A stretch of 64,000 nt of DNA from Enterococcus caccae ATCC BAA-1240 (GTDB taxonomy: Bacteria; Bacillota; Bacilli; Lactobacillales; Enterococcaceae), in NCBI RefSeq assembly GCF_000407145.1, contig NZ_KE136472.1, positions 62,001 to 126,000 on the forward strand, in the 5' to 3' direction. The position numbers and the translations under genes were made by a program. Every line of letters begins with the position of its first letter. The first letter of the stretch is position 1. The notes beneath the pieces are model-generated. The model was not told the DNA's origin and did no database searches. It saw nothing but the letters and a program-made list of their open reading frames with translations. Of this stretch, positions 63,845 through 64,000 are shown in pieces.

Positions 63845-64000
63845 ATGAATAAAATTGAAATGATGGATGAGTTAACAGATATAACGTTACTATTTGACGA
63901 ACCTTTGATGAACTTTACCTTTACCAAAACAGGTGGACCTGTAGATGTCTTGGCTTTTCCAAAATCAAGAGCTGAAGTAACAACTTTGGTCGAATACTGC
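63845..64000 (+). CDS. murB: UDP-N-acetylenolpyruvoylglucosamine reductase, N-terminal fragment
   Basis: The first 52 residues of MurB, which makes UDP-MurNAc for peptidoglycan; the gene runs off the window. The start MNKIEMMDEL and the segment NFTFTKTGGPVDVLAFP are typical of the FAD-binding N-terminus. AGAAAGGAACG lies upstream. A TTGACA at 63796-63801 and an extended -10-like TGCTAGAAT (63802-63810) overlap, so the promoter is uncertain. Confidence 0.9.
   Translation, partial: MNKIEMMDELTDITLLFDEPLMNFTFTKTGGPVDVLAFPKSRAEVTTLVEYC

Overview
The window is 64 kb of low-GC Gram-positive chromosome. The gene content and order point to Enterococcus: a dltXABCD operon, an AhpF with its thioredoxin-fold module at the C-terminus, a DUF3042 protein, Cna-B and MucBP sortase substrates, and a BceAB-type exporter. 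The species cannot be fixed from sequence alone. I see no rRNA, tRNA, CRISPR array, transposase or prophage. Most of the window is ordinary chromosome, with accessory character in the surface-protein genes and in the intergenic repeats.

Layout. 0-3 kb: a housekeeping operon (5-formyl-THF cyclo-ligase, rhomboid protease, YqgQ, glucokinase, rhodanese-like). 3-5.7 kb: a DUF488 protein, a large FAD/NAD(P)-binding protein and a DUF3042 protein. 5.8-10.7 kb: a Leloir galactose operon galK-galE-galT-galR in which galK is destroyed by at least four lesions. 10.7-13.8 kb: a membrane sortase-fold protein, an Mga-type regulator and a YiaAB protein. 14-17.3 kb: dnaX-ebfC-recR. 17.5-20.2 kb: an O-methyltransferase and a Cna-B surface protein. 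20.3-24.5 kb: tmk-pstA-holB-ricT-yabA-rsmI. 24.7-26.3 kb: amtB-glnK with a GlnR-like box. 26.4-30.1 kb: an SOS-type cluster (LexA box, HD-domain protein, dinB, photolyase). 30.3-33.4 kb: nrdD-nrdG on the minus strand with two NrdR boxes. 33.7-36.6 kb: a BceAB-like transporter. 36.8-41.3 kb: dltXABCD, including the 49-residue DltX. 41.4-50.7 kb: two large wall-anchored proteins flanking an M42 aminopeptidase and a DUF975 protein. 50.8-56 kb: an MBL hydrolase, lipoate ligase, a PadR/DUF1048 pair, a TrmR-like methyltransferase, an EndoIII-like protein and a DUF915 hydrolase. 56-58.7 kb: ahpCF. 58.9-64 kb: an acyltransferase, an SGNH hydrolase, a DEDDh exonuclease, exonuclease III, a Gfo/Idh/MocA oxidoreductase and the start of murB, which runs off the window.

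The most unusual content is intergenic. Two families of short structured repeats recur. Family A is about 110-125 bp, an imperfect palindrome with compensatory base changes between copies. There are seven copies, three in tandem at 46 kb. In front of galT, the M42 peptidase gene and ahpC it ends in a shared CTTTTAAATT junction running straight into the Shine-Dalgarno sequence, so it forms or extends the mRNA leader. Family B (up to about 220 bp, five full or partial copies) lies behind genes, always in the same orientation, and ends in one of two alternative terminator-like hairpins. It separates gene pairs (ebfC/recR, yabA/rsmI) that are adjacent in related bacteria. Other regulatory structure includes an exactly 33-bp-phased array of three TACTTAGTA-type motifs before padR, a paired GalR-type operator, and a folded leader before the trmR-like gene.

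How the genes work together. The gal genes should interconvert galactose-1-P and UDP sugars but cannot phosphorylate galactose here. dltXABCD D-alanylates teichoic acid. ahpCF detoxifies peroxide. nrdDG makes dNTPs anaerobically. The HD protein, dinB and the photolyase form a DNA-damage group. Three wall-anchored adhesin-like proteins all carry non-canonical sorting motifs (LPKAG, LPRTN, LPLAG).
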